Source: Pseudomonas violetae
Lineage (GTDB): Bacteria > Pseudomonadota > Gammaproteobacteria > Pseudomonadales > Pseudomonadaceae
Direction of reading: 5' to 3'
DNA length: 64,000 nt
Assembly: GCF_023072615.1 (NCBI RefSeq)
Contig: NZ_JAKNRW010000021.1
Span: 1-64,000, forward strand
The notes below the pieces were generated by a model. It saw only the letters and a program-made list of their open reading frames with translations, ran no database searches and was not told the DNA's origin. The position numbers and the translations under genes were made by a program. Positions within the stretch are counted from its first letter, which is position 1, and each line of letters begins with the position of its first letter. Shown here piece by piece: positions 23,866 through 32,633 of the stretch.

Positions 23866-24795
23866 ATGAATCTGAGCAAGGTCGACCTCAACCTTTTCAT
23901 CGTCTTTGACGCGATCTACACCGAAGCCAATTTGACCCGCGCCGGGCAGATCGTTGGTATCACCCAACCGGCGGTCTCGAACGCCCTGGCCCGCCTGCGG
24001 GAGACATTCAACGACCCGTTATTCGTGCGCACCGCCCAGGGCATGGTCCCGACGCCCATGGCGCAGAACATCATCGGGCCGGTGCGCAATGCGCTCTCGC
24101 TGCTGCGTGTATCCGTCCAGGAAAGCCGCATATTCAACCCGCTGCAGGCGGTCAAGACCTATCGCATCAGCATGACTGACCTCACCGAGGCGGTGATTCT
24201 GCCTCCGCTGTTTCAGCGTCTGCGCCGCCTGGCGCCGACCGTGATCATCGAGAGCTTCCTGTCCAAGCGTCGCGAGACCACCAAGGAACTGGCTGCCGGG
24301 CGCCTCGATTTCGCGGTCGATGCACCGCTCAACACCGACCCCCAGGTACGCCATGTCAAGCTGATGGAGGACCGCTATGTGTGCGCCATGCGCAAAGGGC
24401 ATCCGCTGGCAAACAAGGAAAAATTCAGCCTCGATGACTACTTGTCCCTGACCCACATCCATATCTCCAGCCGCCGCAGCGGCCTGGGCCATGTCGACCT
24501 GGCGCTGGGCAAGATGGGTATCCAGCGCAAGATCGCCCTGCGCTCGCAGCATTACCTGATGGCGTCGCAAGTACTGCAGCAGACCGATATGGTCATGACC
24601 GTGCCCGAACGTTTCGCCCGTCGCAACGATCTGCATGCCTTCAGCTTGCCGGTCAACGATGTGCCCCCAGTGGAAACTCACCTGTACTGGCACGAGAGCA
24701 CTGACCAGGACCCGGCCAACCGCTGGATGCGCGAGCAGATGATCGAGTTGTGCCAGCAGGTGACGGCGCATGAGAAGAAGCTGGATAAGGCGTAG
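23866..24795 (+). CDS. LysR-type regulator (NodD/SyrM-like branch)
   Basis: This 309-residue protein has an N-terminal HTH MNLSKVDLNLFIVFDAIYTEANLTRAGQIVGITQPAVSNALARLRETFNDPLFVRTAQGMVPTPMA, the form typical of the NodD/SyrM branch. The effector domain is full length. It is transcribed away from the acyl-CoA dehydrogenase with 175 bases between starts, so that gene is the likely target; the inducer is unknown. Confidence 0.9.
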   Translation: MNLSKVDLNLFIVFDAIYTEANLTRAGQIVGITQPAVSNALARLRETFNDPLFVRTAQGMVPTPMAQNIIGPVRNALSLLRVSVQESRIFNPLQAVKTYRISMTDLTEAVILPPLFQRLRRLAPTVIIESFLSKRRETTKELAAGRLDFAVDAPLNTDPQVRHVKLMEDRYVCAMRKGHPLANKEKFSLDDYLSLTHIHISSRRSGLGHVDLALGKMGIQRKIALRSQHYLMASQVLQQTDMVMTVPERFARRNDLHAFSLPVNDVPPVETHLYWHESTDQDPANRWMREQMIELCQQVTAHEKKLDKA

Positions 24796-24873
24796 GGTAC
24801 ATTGCACCGAGTCATCGTTCATTCGCGGGCAAGCCCGCAAAGGGGCCGGCAGCAGCACCCAACATCCTGCCCC

Positions 24874-24889
24874 TTGACGTAAACGTCAA
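24874..24889. promoter_or_regulatory. LiuR operator before liuR
   Basis: TTGACGTAAACGTCAA has 7-bp inverted arms around AA. It overlaps a -35-like TTGACG, with a TAGCTT -10 candidate about 19 bases on, the long spacer that MerR proteins use. It shares the TNACGTNNACGTNA core with the two sites before liuA. Confidence 0.65.
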
Positions 24890-24931
24890 CCTGCCTTTAG
24901 CTTAGCGCAATGACCCTTTTCGAGCGCGCCC

Positions 24932-25333
24932 ATGAGCAGCCTGACCTACAGCATCTCCGACCTCGCCCGCGAGCTGGACATCACCACCCGAGCGATCCGT
25001 TTCTATGAGGAACAAGGCCTGCTCAGCCCCGAGCGACGCGGCCAGGAACGCATCTACTCGCCCCGGGACAAGGTCAGCCTGAAACTGATCTTGCGCGGGA
25101 AGCGCATCGGTTTTTCACTGGCGGAATGCCGCGAACTGATCGAACTTTACGACCCTGCCGGCGGCAACCAGAAACAGTTGCAGACCATGTTGAACAAGAT
25201 CGCCGAGCGTCGTGATCAGCTGGAGCAGCAGATGCTCGACATCGAGCAGATGAAGCTGGAACTGGACACAGCGCAGGAGCGCTGCACCCAGGCGTTGGAA
25301 CAGACGATCAAGAACCAGCAAGCAGTCCAATAA
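24932..25333 (+). CDS. liuR: LiuR, MerR-family regulator of leucine/isovalerate catabolism
   Basis: This 133-residue MerR protein has the winged helix YSISDLARELDITTRAIRFYEEQGLLSPERRGQERIYSPRDKVSLKLILRGKRIGFSLAECRELIELYD and a dimerising coiled coil (NKIAERRDQLEQQMLDIEQMKLELDTAQERC). In pseudomonads LiuR controls liuABCDE. Here it precedes liuE, and liuABCD lie 3 kb downstream behind two LiuR-like palindromes. Confidence 0.9.
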   Translation: MSSLTYSISDLARELDITTRAIRFYEEQGLLSPERRGQERIYSPRDKVSLKLILRGKRIGFSLAECRELIELYDPAGGNQKQLQTMLNKIAERRDQLEQQMLDIEQMKLELDTAQERCTQALEQTIKNQQAVQ

Positions 25334-25349
25334 TCCCACCCATCCCACC

Positions 25350-25455
25350 CCCTGTAGAAACGAGCTTGCTCGCGATGGAATCAAGGTCAACGCGTTTAAC
25401 CAGGAAACCTGCGTTATCGTTAACAACCATTGCGAACAAAATCGCCCCTACAGGG
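25350..25455. repeat. REP-like intergenic palindrome pair
   Basis: CCTGTAG at the left end and CTACAGG at the right are inverted. Between them are ACGAGCTTGCTCGCGATGG, then an AACGCGTTTAACC/GCGTTATCGTT hairpin, then CCATTGCGAACAAAATCGCCC. It separates liuR from liuE. Confidence 0.75.
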
Positions 25456-25478
25456 TTAATCAGCACAGGTCATTTCAC

Positions 25479-26378
25479 ATGCCCCTACCCACCCACGTGC
25501 GCCTGGTCGAAGTCGGCCCCCGCGACGGTTTGCAGAACGAAGCCCAACCCATCAGCGTCGCCGACAAAGTGCAACTGGTCAACGCACTGAGCGCCGCCGG
25601 TTTGGGCTACATAGAAGTCGGCAGTTTCGTCTCGCCCAAATGGGTGCCGCAGATGGCAGGTTCGGCAGAAGTCTTCGCGCAGATCCAGCGCAAACCAGGC
25701 GTCACCTACGGCGCACTCGCCCCCAACCTGCGTGGGTTCGAGGACGCCATTGCTGCCGGGGTCAAGGAAATTGCGGTGTTTGCAGCCGCCTCCGAAGCCT
25801 TCTCCCAACGCAACATCAACTGCTCGATCGGCGAAAGCCTGGACCGCTTCGCCCCCATCATGGACGCGGCCCGGCAACATGGGGTGACGGTGCGCGGTTA
25901 CGTGTCCTGTGTGCTGGGCTGCCCCTATGAAGGAGATGTGGCCCCCGAGCAAGTCGCACGGGTTGCTCGCGAGCTGCACGCAATGGGCTGTTACGAGGTC
26001 TCCCTGGGCGACACCATTGGCACCGGCACGGCAGGCGCCACCCGCAGGATGTTCGAAGTGGTATCGGCCGATGTCCCCCGGGAAAAACTCGCCGGGCATT
26101 TCCATGACACTTATGGCCAGGCCATGGCGAATATCTACGCCAGCCTGCTGGAAGGCATCTCGAGCTTCGACAGTTCCATCGCAGGCCTCGGCGGCTGCCC
26201 TTATGCCAAAGGCGCCAGCGGTAACGTGGCCACCGAGGACGTGGTGTATCTGCTCAACGGCCTGGGCATCGACACCGGCATTGACCTGGACACCCTGATT
26301 CTGGCGGGCCAACAGATCTGCACCGTTTTGGGCCGCCCTAGCGGGTCGCGGGTTGCCAAGGCGCGTAGCGCACAGTGA
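25479..26378 (+). CDS. liuE: Hydroxymethylglutaryl-CoA lyase
   Basis: This 299-residue TIM-barrel enzyme splits HMG-CoA into acetoacetate and acetyl-CoA, the last step of leucine degradation. Signatures: VRLVEVGPRDGLQNE (metal and acidic base), SVSPKWVPQM-like FVSPKWVPQMAG, and the C-terminal GLGGCPYAKGASGNVATEDVVYLLNGLG with the active-site cysteine loop. It is also called mvaB. It is separated from liuABCD by CrcY and a divergent ligase gene. A repeat intervenes between it and liuR, so it may have its own promoter. Confidence 0.96.
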   Translation: MPLPTHVRLVEVGPRDGLQNEAQPISVADKVQLVNALSAAGLGYIEVGSFVSPKWVPQMAGSAEVFAQIQRKPGVTYGALAPNLRGFEDAIAAGVKEIAVFAAASEAFSQRNINCSIGESLDRFAPIMDAARQHGVTVRGYVSCVLGCPYEGDVAPEQVARVARELHAMGCYEVSLGDTIGTGTAGATRRMFEVVSADVPREKLAGHFHDTYGQAMANIYASLLEGISSFDSSIAGLGGCPYAKGASGNVATEDVVYLLNGLGIDTGIDLDTLILAGQQICTVLGRPSGSRVAKARSAQ

Positions 26379-26519
26379 GCGGGCGGTTGTGTCGAGGTGT
26401 TACCGCCAGCTCAGAAATGTGGGCGCAATCGAGTAACACGGAAACAAAATGTGAGATCCAAGGCCATAGCGAAAACCAAAAAAAACATAAGTTACTGATT
26501 TTAAAGGTTTTTTAAAAGT

Positions 26520-26535
26520 TGGCACGGCTCCTGCT
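26520..26535 (+). promoter_or_regulatory. Sigma54 promoter of crcY
   Basis: TGGCACGGCTCCTGCT matches the -24 (TGGCACG) and -12 (TTGCT-like) elements with correct spacing, GG at 26521-26522 and GC at 26533-26534. In other pseudomonads CrcZ/CrcY transcription is RpoN-dependent and activated by CbrB. Confidence 0.88.
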
Positions 26536-26544
26536 ATCTCTATG

Positions 26545-26920
26545 GCATAACAAGAATAAAAAGCGGCAAACCAATAAAAATAAGACGTAACGACTCTGAC
26601 ATAACAAAAACAACACGGCAGAGACGCAGCTAACAGATTTTTTTGGAGAAGGTGTGTTTTTCAGGGTACTTCTCGGAGTAACCCGCAACCGGGCAGAGAA
26701 CAATAAAACTACCCTCAGGTAGCTCCCGAACTGGTTGGATCGCTTAGCGAAAAAGCAGATCAGCGCTCAAAAAAATACGTTTGCTCTTGATCCCGTATGG
26801 GGATCGACAAAAACAGCGGTAAAGGGTCACGGTTACCAAAAACAACAACAGACCGCCCCTCAATAATAAAAAAAGAGCACACGCAAAAACAAATTAAAGG
26901 GGAGCCTCGGCTCCCCTTTG
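26545..26920 (+). ncRNA. crcY: CrcY-type small RNA (Hfq/Crc-sequestering)
   Basis: The RNA is predicted to run about 375 bases from about 12 bases after the sigma54 -12 element to a strong terminator. It contains at least seven A-rich (AAN)n motifs that bind the Hfq distal face: AACAAGAATAAAAA near the 5' end, ACCAATAAAAATAAG, AACAAAAACAACA, AACAATAAAAC, GACAAAAACAG, CCAAAAACAACAACAG, CTCAATAATAAAAA and GCAAAAACAAA. In P. putida crcY lies next to the mvaB (HMG-CoA lyase) gene, as here, whereas crcZ follows cbrB. Its job is to titrate Hfq/Crc and lift carbon catabolite repression. There is no coding capacity in this region. Confidence 0.88.
26896..26920 (+). terminator. CrcY terminator
   Basis: AAAGGGGAGCC, loop TC, GGCTCCCCTTT: an 11-bp perfect stem, then TGTGCTGT. 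Confidence 0.88.
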
Positions 26921-26973
26921 TGCTGTCTGGGATTCAGGTTTTCAAACCGCCTCTGCCACTGCCACTGCCATGA

Positions 26974-27004
26974 CCCTGTGAGAGCGAGCCTGCTCCCACA
27001 GGGG
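26974..27004. repeat. Short REP-like palindrome
   Basis: CCCTGTG...AGCGAGCCTGCTC...CACAGGG: one compact unit with 7-base complementary ends, between CrcY and the ligase stop codon. Confidence 0.7.
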
Positions 27005-27013
27005 ATAGAGTGG

Positions 27014-28711
27014 TCAGCCGTTGTTGATGCGTAACTCCTCGATGCTTATCTCGCGCATGCGGAATTTCTGGATCTTGCCCGTTACCGTCATCGGAAACTC
27101 CTCCACAAACTTAAAGTAGCGCGGTGTCTTGAAGTGGGCGATGCGCTCCTTGCACCAGAGCTGCATCTCCTGCTCGGTCGCACTGTGGCCGGGATGAAAC
27201 TTGATCCACGCGACGATTTCCTCGCCGTAGCGTGAACATGGAATCCCAATGACCTGCACGTCGGCAACGGCCGGGTGGGTAAAGAAGAACTCCTCCAGCT
27301 CGCGCGGATATATGTTCTCGCCGCCACGGATAATCATGTCCTTGTTGCGTCCGGCAATGCACACGTAGCCTTCATCATTCATGCTGGCCAAGTCTCCCGT
27401 ATGCATCCAGCCTGCCTGATCGATCGCCTCCGCTGTGCCTTGGGGATTGTTCCAGTAACCGAGCATCACGCTGTAACCGCGAGTACACAGCTCGCCGATG
27501 GTACCGCGCGGCATCAGGTTGCCCGCCTCATCGATGATCTTGCTTTCCAGCTGCGGTTGGGTGCGGCCAACGGTGGTCACGCGCAGTTCCAATTCATCCA
27601 AAGGACCGGTTTGCAACGAAACCGGGCTGGTTTCCGTCATGCCGTAGGCAATCTGCACCTCGCTCATGTGCATTTCGCTGATCACCCGGCGCATCACCTC
27701 AATCGGGCAGGTCGCGCCTGCCATGATGCCGGTGCGCAAGCTCGACAGATCGAATTCCTGACGCCTTGGCTGGTCGAGCATGGCGATGAACATGGTGGGC
27801 ACGCCGTAAAGCGCGGTGGCTTTTTCTTCGGCGACGGTAGTCAGAGTCAGCAGCGGATCGAATCCGTCATTGGGGTAGATCATTGTGGTGCCGTGGGTGA
27901 TGCAGCCCAGGTTGCCCATCACCATGCCGAAACAATGGTAGAGCGGCACCGGGATCACCAGCCGATCGTCGGCGGTCAGCCCCAGGCTTTCGCCGACCAT
28001 GTAGCCATTGTTGAGGATGTTGTAGTGACTGAGGGTCGCGCCCTTGGGAAAACCGGTGGTGCCGGAGGTGTACTGAATGTTCACGGCCTGGTCGAAATTC
28101 AGGCTGTCCTGGCGCTCGTGCAGTTGCTGCGCCGGTAGGCTGGCCGCCAAATCGGCCAATTGCGACCACGGCAGGAAACCGCACGGCGGTTGAGTATCGA
28201 GACTGATCACTCCGCGCAGATCGGGCAGGCGTTCGCTGTGCAGTTGACCGATGGATTGCTCGGCCAGCTCGGGCAGCAGCCCTTGAAGCATTTCGTGATA
28301 GTTGGACGTCTTGAAGGCACCAGCGCATACCAGCCATTGGCAGCCCGACTGCTTCAATACGTACTCCAGTTCCGAGCTGCGGTAAGCGGGGTTGATGTTG
28401 ACCAGTATTACGCCGATCTTCGCGCTGGCGAGTTGGCTGATGCACCACTGGGCGCAGTTTGGCGCCCAGATGCCCAGCCGGTCTCCGGTCTGCAATCCCA
28501 GCGCCAACAGGGCCCGGGCATGCAGGTCAACGGCTGTAGACAACTGCTGCCAGGTATAGCGCAGCTGTTGATGTCGCACTACCAGCGCTTCCCCGTTCGG
28601 ATATCGGGTGACCGTGTGATCGAACGCCTGGCCAATGGTCATCGCCAGCAGGGCTTTGTCTTGGGAACCGCGGGTATAACTGCGCTGCGGGCTTGCACTG
28701 GGTTGATCCAT
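27014..28711 (-). CDS. AMP-binding acyl-CoA synthetase
   Basis: This 565-residue adenylate-forming ligase has the P-loop YTSGTTGFPKGATLSH, YGMTETSPVS, the hinge MHTGDLASMNDEGYVCIAGRNKDMIIRGGENIYPRELEEF and the catalytic lysine in MTVTGKIQKFRMRE. It activates a carboxylic acid to its CoA ester. It is divergent from liuABCD with LiuR-like palindromes between, so a branched or short/medium-chain acid such as isovalerate or a related acid is a fair guess. AGGGG precedes the ATG. Confidence 0.92.
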   Translation of the reverse strand: MDQPSASPQRSYTRGSQDKALLAMTIGQAFDHTVTRYPNGEALVVRHQQLRYTWQQLSTAVDLHARALLALGLQTGDRLGIWAPNCAQWCISQLASAKIGVILVNINPAYRSSELEYVLKQSGCQWLVCAGAFKTSNYHEMLQGLLPELAEQSIGQLHSERLPDLRGVISLDTQPPCGFLPWSQLADLAASLPAQQLHERQDSLNFDQAVNIQYTSGTTGFPKGATLSHYNILNNGYMVGESLGLTADDRLVIPVPLYHCFGMVMGNLGCITHGTTMIYPNDGFDPLLTLTTVAEEKATALYGVPTMFIAMLDQPRRQEFDLSSLRTGIMAGATCPIEVMRRVISEMHMSEVQIAYGMTETSPVSLQTGPLDELELRVTTVGRTQPQLESKIIDEAGNLMPRGTIGELCTRGYSVMLGYWNNPQGTAEAIDQAGWMHTGDLASMNDEGYVCIAGRNKDMIIRGGENIYPRELEEFFFTHPAVADVQVIGIPCSRYGEEIVAWIKFHPGHSATEQEMQLWCKERIAHFKTPRYFKFVEEFPMTVTGKIQKFRMREISIEELRINNG

Positions 28712-28805
28712 AACGACCCCTATTGTCTTTATTGTTTAGGAGCGCTGATTTGTTGTGGCGAGGGAGCAGCGCTGGTCTTTCAGAACGACCCTACTGTCGC
28801 TCAAG

Positions 28806-28822
28806 TTGACGTTAACGTAAAG
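28806..28822. promoter_or_regulatory. LiuR operator, distal to liuA
   Basis: TTGACGTTAACGTAAAG holds the palindromic core ACGTTAACGT. Its centre is 43 bp from that of the next site. It lies between the divergent ligase and liuA starts and could serve either. Confidence 0.7.
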
Positions 28823-28849
28823 GGTGATTGACAGCCATTCGTCACAGGC

Positions 28850-28863
28850 TTACGTTAACGTAA
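28850..28863. promoter_or_regulatory. LiuR operator, proximal to liuA
   Basis: TTACGTTAACGTAA is a perfect 14-bp palindrome. It overlaps the expected -10 (TACGTT) of a promoter whose -35 is TTGACA at 28828-28833, so bound LiuR would sit on the polymerase site. Confidence 0.7.
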
Positions 28864-28919
28864 AGGTGAGAGCTGCATCACTGCCCTCCCCACCCTACAA
28901 AAAAGCCAAAAGGTGCCCC

Positions 28920-30083
28920 ATGAGCTACCCATCCCTGAACTTTGCCCTCGGCGAAACCATCGATTCGCTGCGCCATGAGATTCAAAAATTTGTCTCCAGG
29001 GAGATCACTCCGCGCGCCGCCCAGATCGACATCGACAACCTGTTCCCCGCAGACCTGTGGAGCAAGTTCGGCGACATGGGCCTGCTCGGCATCACTGTCT
29101 GCGAGGAATACGGTGGCGCTGGCCTGGGTTACCTGGCCCACGTGGTAGCCATGGAAGAAATCAGCCGCGGCTCGGCCTCGGTCGCCCTGTCCTATGGTGC
29201 GCACTCCAATCTCTGCGTCAACCAGATCAACCGCAACGGTAATCACGAGCAAAAAACCAAGTATCTGCCCAAGCTGATTAGCGGTGAACACATCGGCGCC
29301 CTCGCCATGAGCGAACCGAACGCCGGCTCCGACGTGGTATCCATGAAACTGCGCGCCGACAAACGTGGTGATCGCTACGTGCTCAATGGCAGCAAGACGT
29401 GGATCACCAACGGCCCCGACGCCAACACCTACGTGATCTACGCCAAGACTGATCTGGAAAAGGGCCCCCACGGCATTACCGCCTTCATCGTCGAACGCGA
29501 CTCGAAAGGCTTCAGCCGCAGCGACAAGTTCGACAAGCTCGGCATGCGTGGCTCGAACACCTGCGAGCTGTTCTTCGATGACGTCGAGGTACCTGAAGAA
29601 AACATCCTCGGCGTACTCAACGGCGGCGTGAAAGTGTTGATGAGCGGCCTCGACTACGAGCGAGTCGTTCTGTCCGGCGGCCCGACCGGCATCATGCAGG
29701 CCTGCATGGACCTGATCGTTCCCTACATCCACGACCGCAAGCAGTTCGGCCAGAGCATCGGCGAATTCCAGCTGATTCAAGGCAAGGTCGCCGATATGTA
29801 CACCCAGCTCAACGCCAGCCGCGCCTATCTGTATGCAGTGGCCCAAGCTTGCGAGCGCGGCGAGACAACGCGCAAGGACGCCGCCGGCGTGATCCTGTAC
29901 AGCGCCGAACGTGCCACGCAAATGGCCCTCGACGCGATCCAGATTCTCGGTGGCAACGGCTACATCAATGAATTCCCAGCTGGCCGTCTGTTGCGTGACG
30001 CCAAGCTGTACGAAATCGGCGCGGGGACCAGTGAGATTCGTCGCATGCTCATCGGCCGTGAACTGTTCAACGAAACCCGCTAA
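28920..30083 (+). CDS. liuA: Isovaleryl-CoA dehydrogenase
   Basis: This 387-residue flavoenzyme oxidises isovaleryl-CoA to 3-methylcrotonyl-CoA in leucine catabolism. Features: MSYPSLNFALGETIDSLRHEIQKF start, ALAMSEPNAGSDVVSMKL, GSKTWITNGPDA, the catalytic Glu247 in LDYERVVLSGGPTGIM (the position characteristic of isovaleryl-CoA dehydrogenase) and QILGGNGYINEFPAGRLLRDAKLYEIGAGTSEIRRMLIGRE. The frame opens 32 codons earlier, but that part is promoter and operator DNA; AAGGTG precedes the ATG at 28920. First gene of liuABCD. Confidence 0.97.
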   Translation: MSYPSLNFALGETIDSLRHEIQKFVSREITPRAAQIDIDNLFPADLWSKFGDMGLLGITVCEEYGGAGLGYLAHVVAMEEISRGSASVALSYGAHSNLCVNQINRNGNHEQKTKYLPKLISGEHIGALAMSEPNAGSDVVSMKLRADKRGDRYVLNGSKTWITNGPDANTYVIYAKTDLEKGPHGITAFIVERDSKGFSRSDKFDKLGMRGSNTCELFFDDVEVPEENILGVLNGGVKVLMSGLDYERVVLSGGPTGIMQACMDLIVPYIHDRKQFGQSIGEFQLIQGKVADMYTQLNASRAYLYAVAQACERGETTRKDAAGVILYSAERATQMALDAIQILGGNGYINEFPAGRLLRDAKLYEIGAGTSEIRRMLIGRELFNETR

Positions 30084-30095
30084 CCGGAGTTGTCC

Positions 30096-31703
30096 ATGGC
30101 TATCCTGCATACCCAGCTCAACCCCCGTTCGGCGGAGTTTGCCGCCAACAGCGCGGCGATGCGCAAACAGGTCGACGCCCTGCACACCCTGCTCGCCCAG
30201 GTGCAGCAAGGTGGCGGCGCAAAAGCACAAGAACGCCACACCTCCAGGGGCAAGTTATTGCCTCGCGAGCGCATCAATCGGCTGCTCGATCCCGGTTCAC
30301 CGTTCCTCGAAATCAGCCAGCTGGCGGCCTACGAGGTCTACGGTGAAGATGTTCCGGCCGCTGGCGTGATCGCCGGAATTGGTCGAGTGGAAGGCGTCGA
30401 ATGCATGATCGTCGCCAACGATGCCACGGTGAAAGGTGGCTCGTACTATCCGCTGACCGTGAAGAAACACCTGCGTGCCCAGACCATCGCCCAGCAAAAT
30501 CGCCTGCCCTGTATCTATCTGGTGGATTCCGGCGGCGCGAACTTGCCCCGCCAGGATGAGGTGTTCCCGGACCGCGAACACTTTGGCCGGATTTTCTTCA
30601 ACCAGGCCAACATGAGTGCCCTGGGCATTCCACAGATCGCCGTGGTCATGGGCTCTTGCACCGCTGGCGGAGCCTATGTCCCGGCCATGGCCGACGAGGC
30701 GATCATGGTGCGTAACCAGGCGACCATCTTTCTTGCCGGCCCCCCCCTGGTAAAAGCCGCAACCGGTGAAGTAGTCAGCGCCGAAGACCTTGGCGGGGCC
30801 GACGTGCACTGCAAGGTTTCCGGCGTCGCCGATCACTACGCCGAGAGCGACGAACACGCCCTGGCCATCGCTCGACGCAGCATTGCCAACCTTAACTGGC
30901 GCAAGCTTGGCGAAGTGCAGCAACGCGCGCCAATCGCCCCGCTGTATGCCAGCGACGAGCTTTACGGCGTGGTATCGGCTGACGCCAAGCAGCCCTTCGA
31001 TGTGCGCGAAGTTATCGCACGGCTGGTGGACGGCTCGGTGTTCGACGAATTCAAGGCGCTATTCGGGACTACGCTGGTCTGCGGTTTTGCCTACCTGCAC
31101 GGTTATCCGATCGCGATCCTCGCCAACAACGGCATTCTGTTCGCCGAGGCCGCGCAGAAAGGTGCGCACTTCATCGAGTTGGCCTGTCAGCGCGGTATTC
31201 CATTGCTGTTCCTGCAGAACATCACCGGCTTCATGGTTGGCCAGAAATACGAAGCCGGCGGCATCGCCAAGCACGGTGCCAAACTGGTGACCGCCGTAGC
31301 GTGCGCCAAGGTGCCGAAGTTCACCGTAATCATTGGCGGCAGCTTTGGTGCCGGCAACTACGGCATGTGCGGACGAGCCTACGACCCACGCTTTCTGTGG
31401 ATGTGGCCGAATGCGCGGATCGGCGTGATGGGTGCCGAACAGGCTGCAGGCGTGCTGGTGCAAGTCAAGCGCGAGCAGGCCGAGCGCGGTGGCCAGGCTT
31501 TCAGCGCCGAGCAGGAGGCGCAAATCAAGCAACCGATCCTCGATCAGTACGAGCAGCAGGGACACCCCTACTACTCCAGCGCCCGGCTGTGGGACGACGG
31601 CGTGATCGACCCCGCGCAGACCCGCGATGTGTTGGCACTGGCCTTGTCGGCAGCGTTGAACGCGCCAGTAGAACAAAGCCGTTTCGGCGTGTTCCGGATG
31701 TGA
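30096..31703 (+). CDS. liuB: Methylcrotonyl-CoA carboxylase, carboxyltransferase subunit
   Basis: This 535-residue beta subunit transfers the carboxyl group from carboxybiotin to 3-methylcrotonyl-CoA. Crotonase-fold halves with oxyanion loops are visible: MGSCTAGGAYVPAMADE and GGSFGAGNYGMCGRAYDPRFLWMWPNARIGVMG. It starts at ATG 30096 with CCGGAG upstream, 12 bases after liuA. It pairs with LiuD, the biotin-carrying alpha subunit. Confidence 0.97.
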   Translation: MAILHTQLNPRSAEFAANSAAMRKQVDALHTLLAQVQQGGGAKAQERHTSRGKLLPRERINRLLDPGSPFLEISQLAAYEVYGEDVPAAGVIAGIGRVEGVECMIVANDATVKGGSYYPLTVKKHLRAQTIAQQNRLPCIYLVDSGGANLPRQDEVFPDREHFGRIFFNQANMSALGIPQIAVVMGSCTAGGAYVPAMADEAIMVRNQATIFLAGPPLVKAATGEVVSAEDLGGADVHCKVSGVADHYAESDEHALAIARRSIANLNWRKLGEVQQRAPIAPLYASDELYGVVSADAKQPFDVREVIARLVDGSVFDEFKALFGTTLVCGFAYLHGYPIAILANNGILFAEAAQKGAHFIELACQRGIPLLFLQNITGFMVGQKYEAGGIAKHGAKLVTAVACAKVPKFTVIIGGSFGAGNYGMCGRAYDPRFLWMWPNARIGVMGAEQAAGVLVQVKREQAERGGQAFSAEQEAQIKQPILDQYEQQGHPYYSSARLWDDGVIDPAQTRDVLALALSAALNAPVEQSRFGVFRM

Positions 31704-31708
31704 TTTTC

Positions 31709-31796
31709 TGTGGGAGCGGGCTTGCTCGCGAAGGACTCACCGCGGGCTCTCTGATGCACCGCGTTATCGTTCTACGCGAACACGCCCGCTCCCACA
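31709..31796. repeat. REP-like palindrome pair inside the liu operon
   Basis: TGTGGGAGCGGGCTTGCTCGCGAAGG and GCGAACACGCCCGCTCCCACA are inverted arms around ACCGCGTTATCGTT. The element is inserted between liuB and liuC and may act as an mRNA-stabilising or processing hairpin. Confidence 0.85.
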
Positions 31797-31817
31797 TGAG
31801 TTGTGGAGGCAGACAAA

Positions 31818-32633
31818 ATGAGCGACTTCAACACCCTTGAGCTACACATCGACCCCCGGGGTTTCGCGACCTTGTGGCTCGCCCGCGAAGACAAGAACAA
31901 TGCCTTCAACGCGCAGATGATCCGCGAGCTGATTCTCGCCCTGGATAAAGTTTCGGCCGATACCAGCATGAGATTCCTGCTGTTGCGCGGCCGAGGCAAG
32001 CATTTCAGCGCTGGTGCCGACCTGGCGTGGATGCAGCAGTCCGCCGAACTGGATTACCACACCAATCTCGACGATGCCCGCGAACTCGCCGAGTTGATGT
32101 ACAACCTTGCCAAGCTGAAAATCCCCACCCTGGCCGTGGTGCAAGGGGCTGCATTTGGGGGGGCACTCGGTTTGATCAGCTGCTGCGATATGGCCATCGG
32201 CGCCGATGACGCGCAATTCTGCCTGTCGGAAGTACGCATCGGCCTGGCTCCTGCCGTGATCAGCCCGTTCGTGGTGCAAGCCATCGGCGAACGCGCAGCT
32301 CGCCGCTACGCCCTGACCGCCGAGCGGTTCAGCGGCCTGCGGGCACGGGAGATCGGTTTGCTATCGGAAAGCTACCCGCTTGCAGAGCTGGAGTCCAAGG
32401 TCGATCAGTGGATCGATAACCTGCTGCTCAACAGCCCTGCCGCCATGCGTGCCAGCAAGGATTTACTGCGCGAAGTGGGCAATGGTGCGCTGACCCCGGC
32501 ACTGCGCCGCTACACCGAAAATGCCATTGCCCGGATCCGCGTCAGCCCTGAAGGCCAGGAAGGTTTGCGCGCCTTCCTGCAAAAACGCCCGGCGAACTGG
32601 CTCGCTATCCCTAACACCAAGGAGCCGCGCTGA
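31818..32633 (+). CDS. liuC: Methylglutaconyl-CoA hydratase
   Basis: This 271-residue enoyl-CoA hydratase/isomerase-family protein has RFLLLRGRGKHFSAGADLAWMQQ and VVQGAAFGGALGLISCCDMAIGADDAQFCLSEVRIGLAPAVISPFV, which form the oxyanion hole and the catalytic acid region. It hydrates 3-methylglutaconyl-CoA to HMG-CoA, the substrate of LiuE. GGAGG lies 8 bases before the ATG. Its stop overlaps the liuD start (TGATG). Confidence 0.94.
   Translation: MSDFNTLELHIDPRGFATLWLAREDKNNAFNAQMIRELILALDKVSADTSMRFLLLRGRGKHFSAGADLAWMQQSAELDYHTNLDDARELAELMYNLAKLKIPTLAVVQGAAFGGALGLISCCDMAIGADDAQFCLSEVRIGLAPAVISPFVVQAIGERAARRYALTAERFSGLRAREIGLLSESYPLAELESKVDQWIDNLLLNSPAAMRASKDLLREVGNGALTPALRRYTENAIARIRVSPEGQEGLRAFLQKRPANWLAIPNTKEPR

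Noticed and set aside
26379..27013. Open frame of about 63 codons (26512-26703) in the gap after liuE
   Set aside because: It lies antisense inside CrcY; the A-rich composition comes from the Hfq motifs, not from coding.
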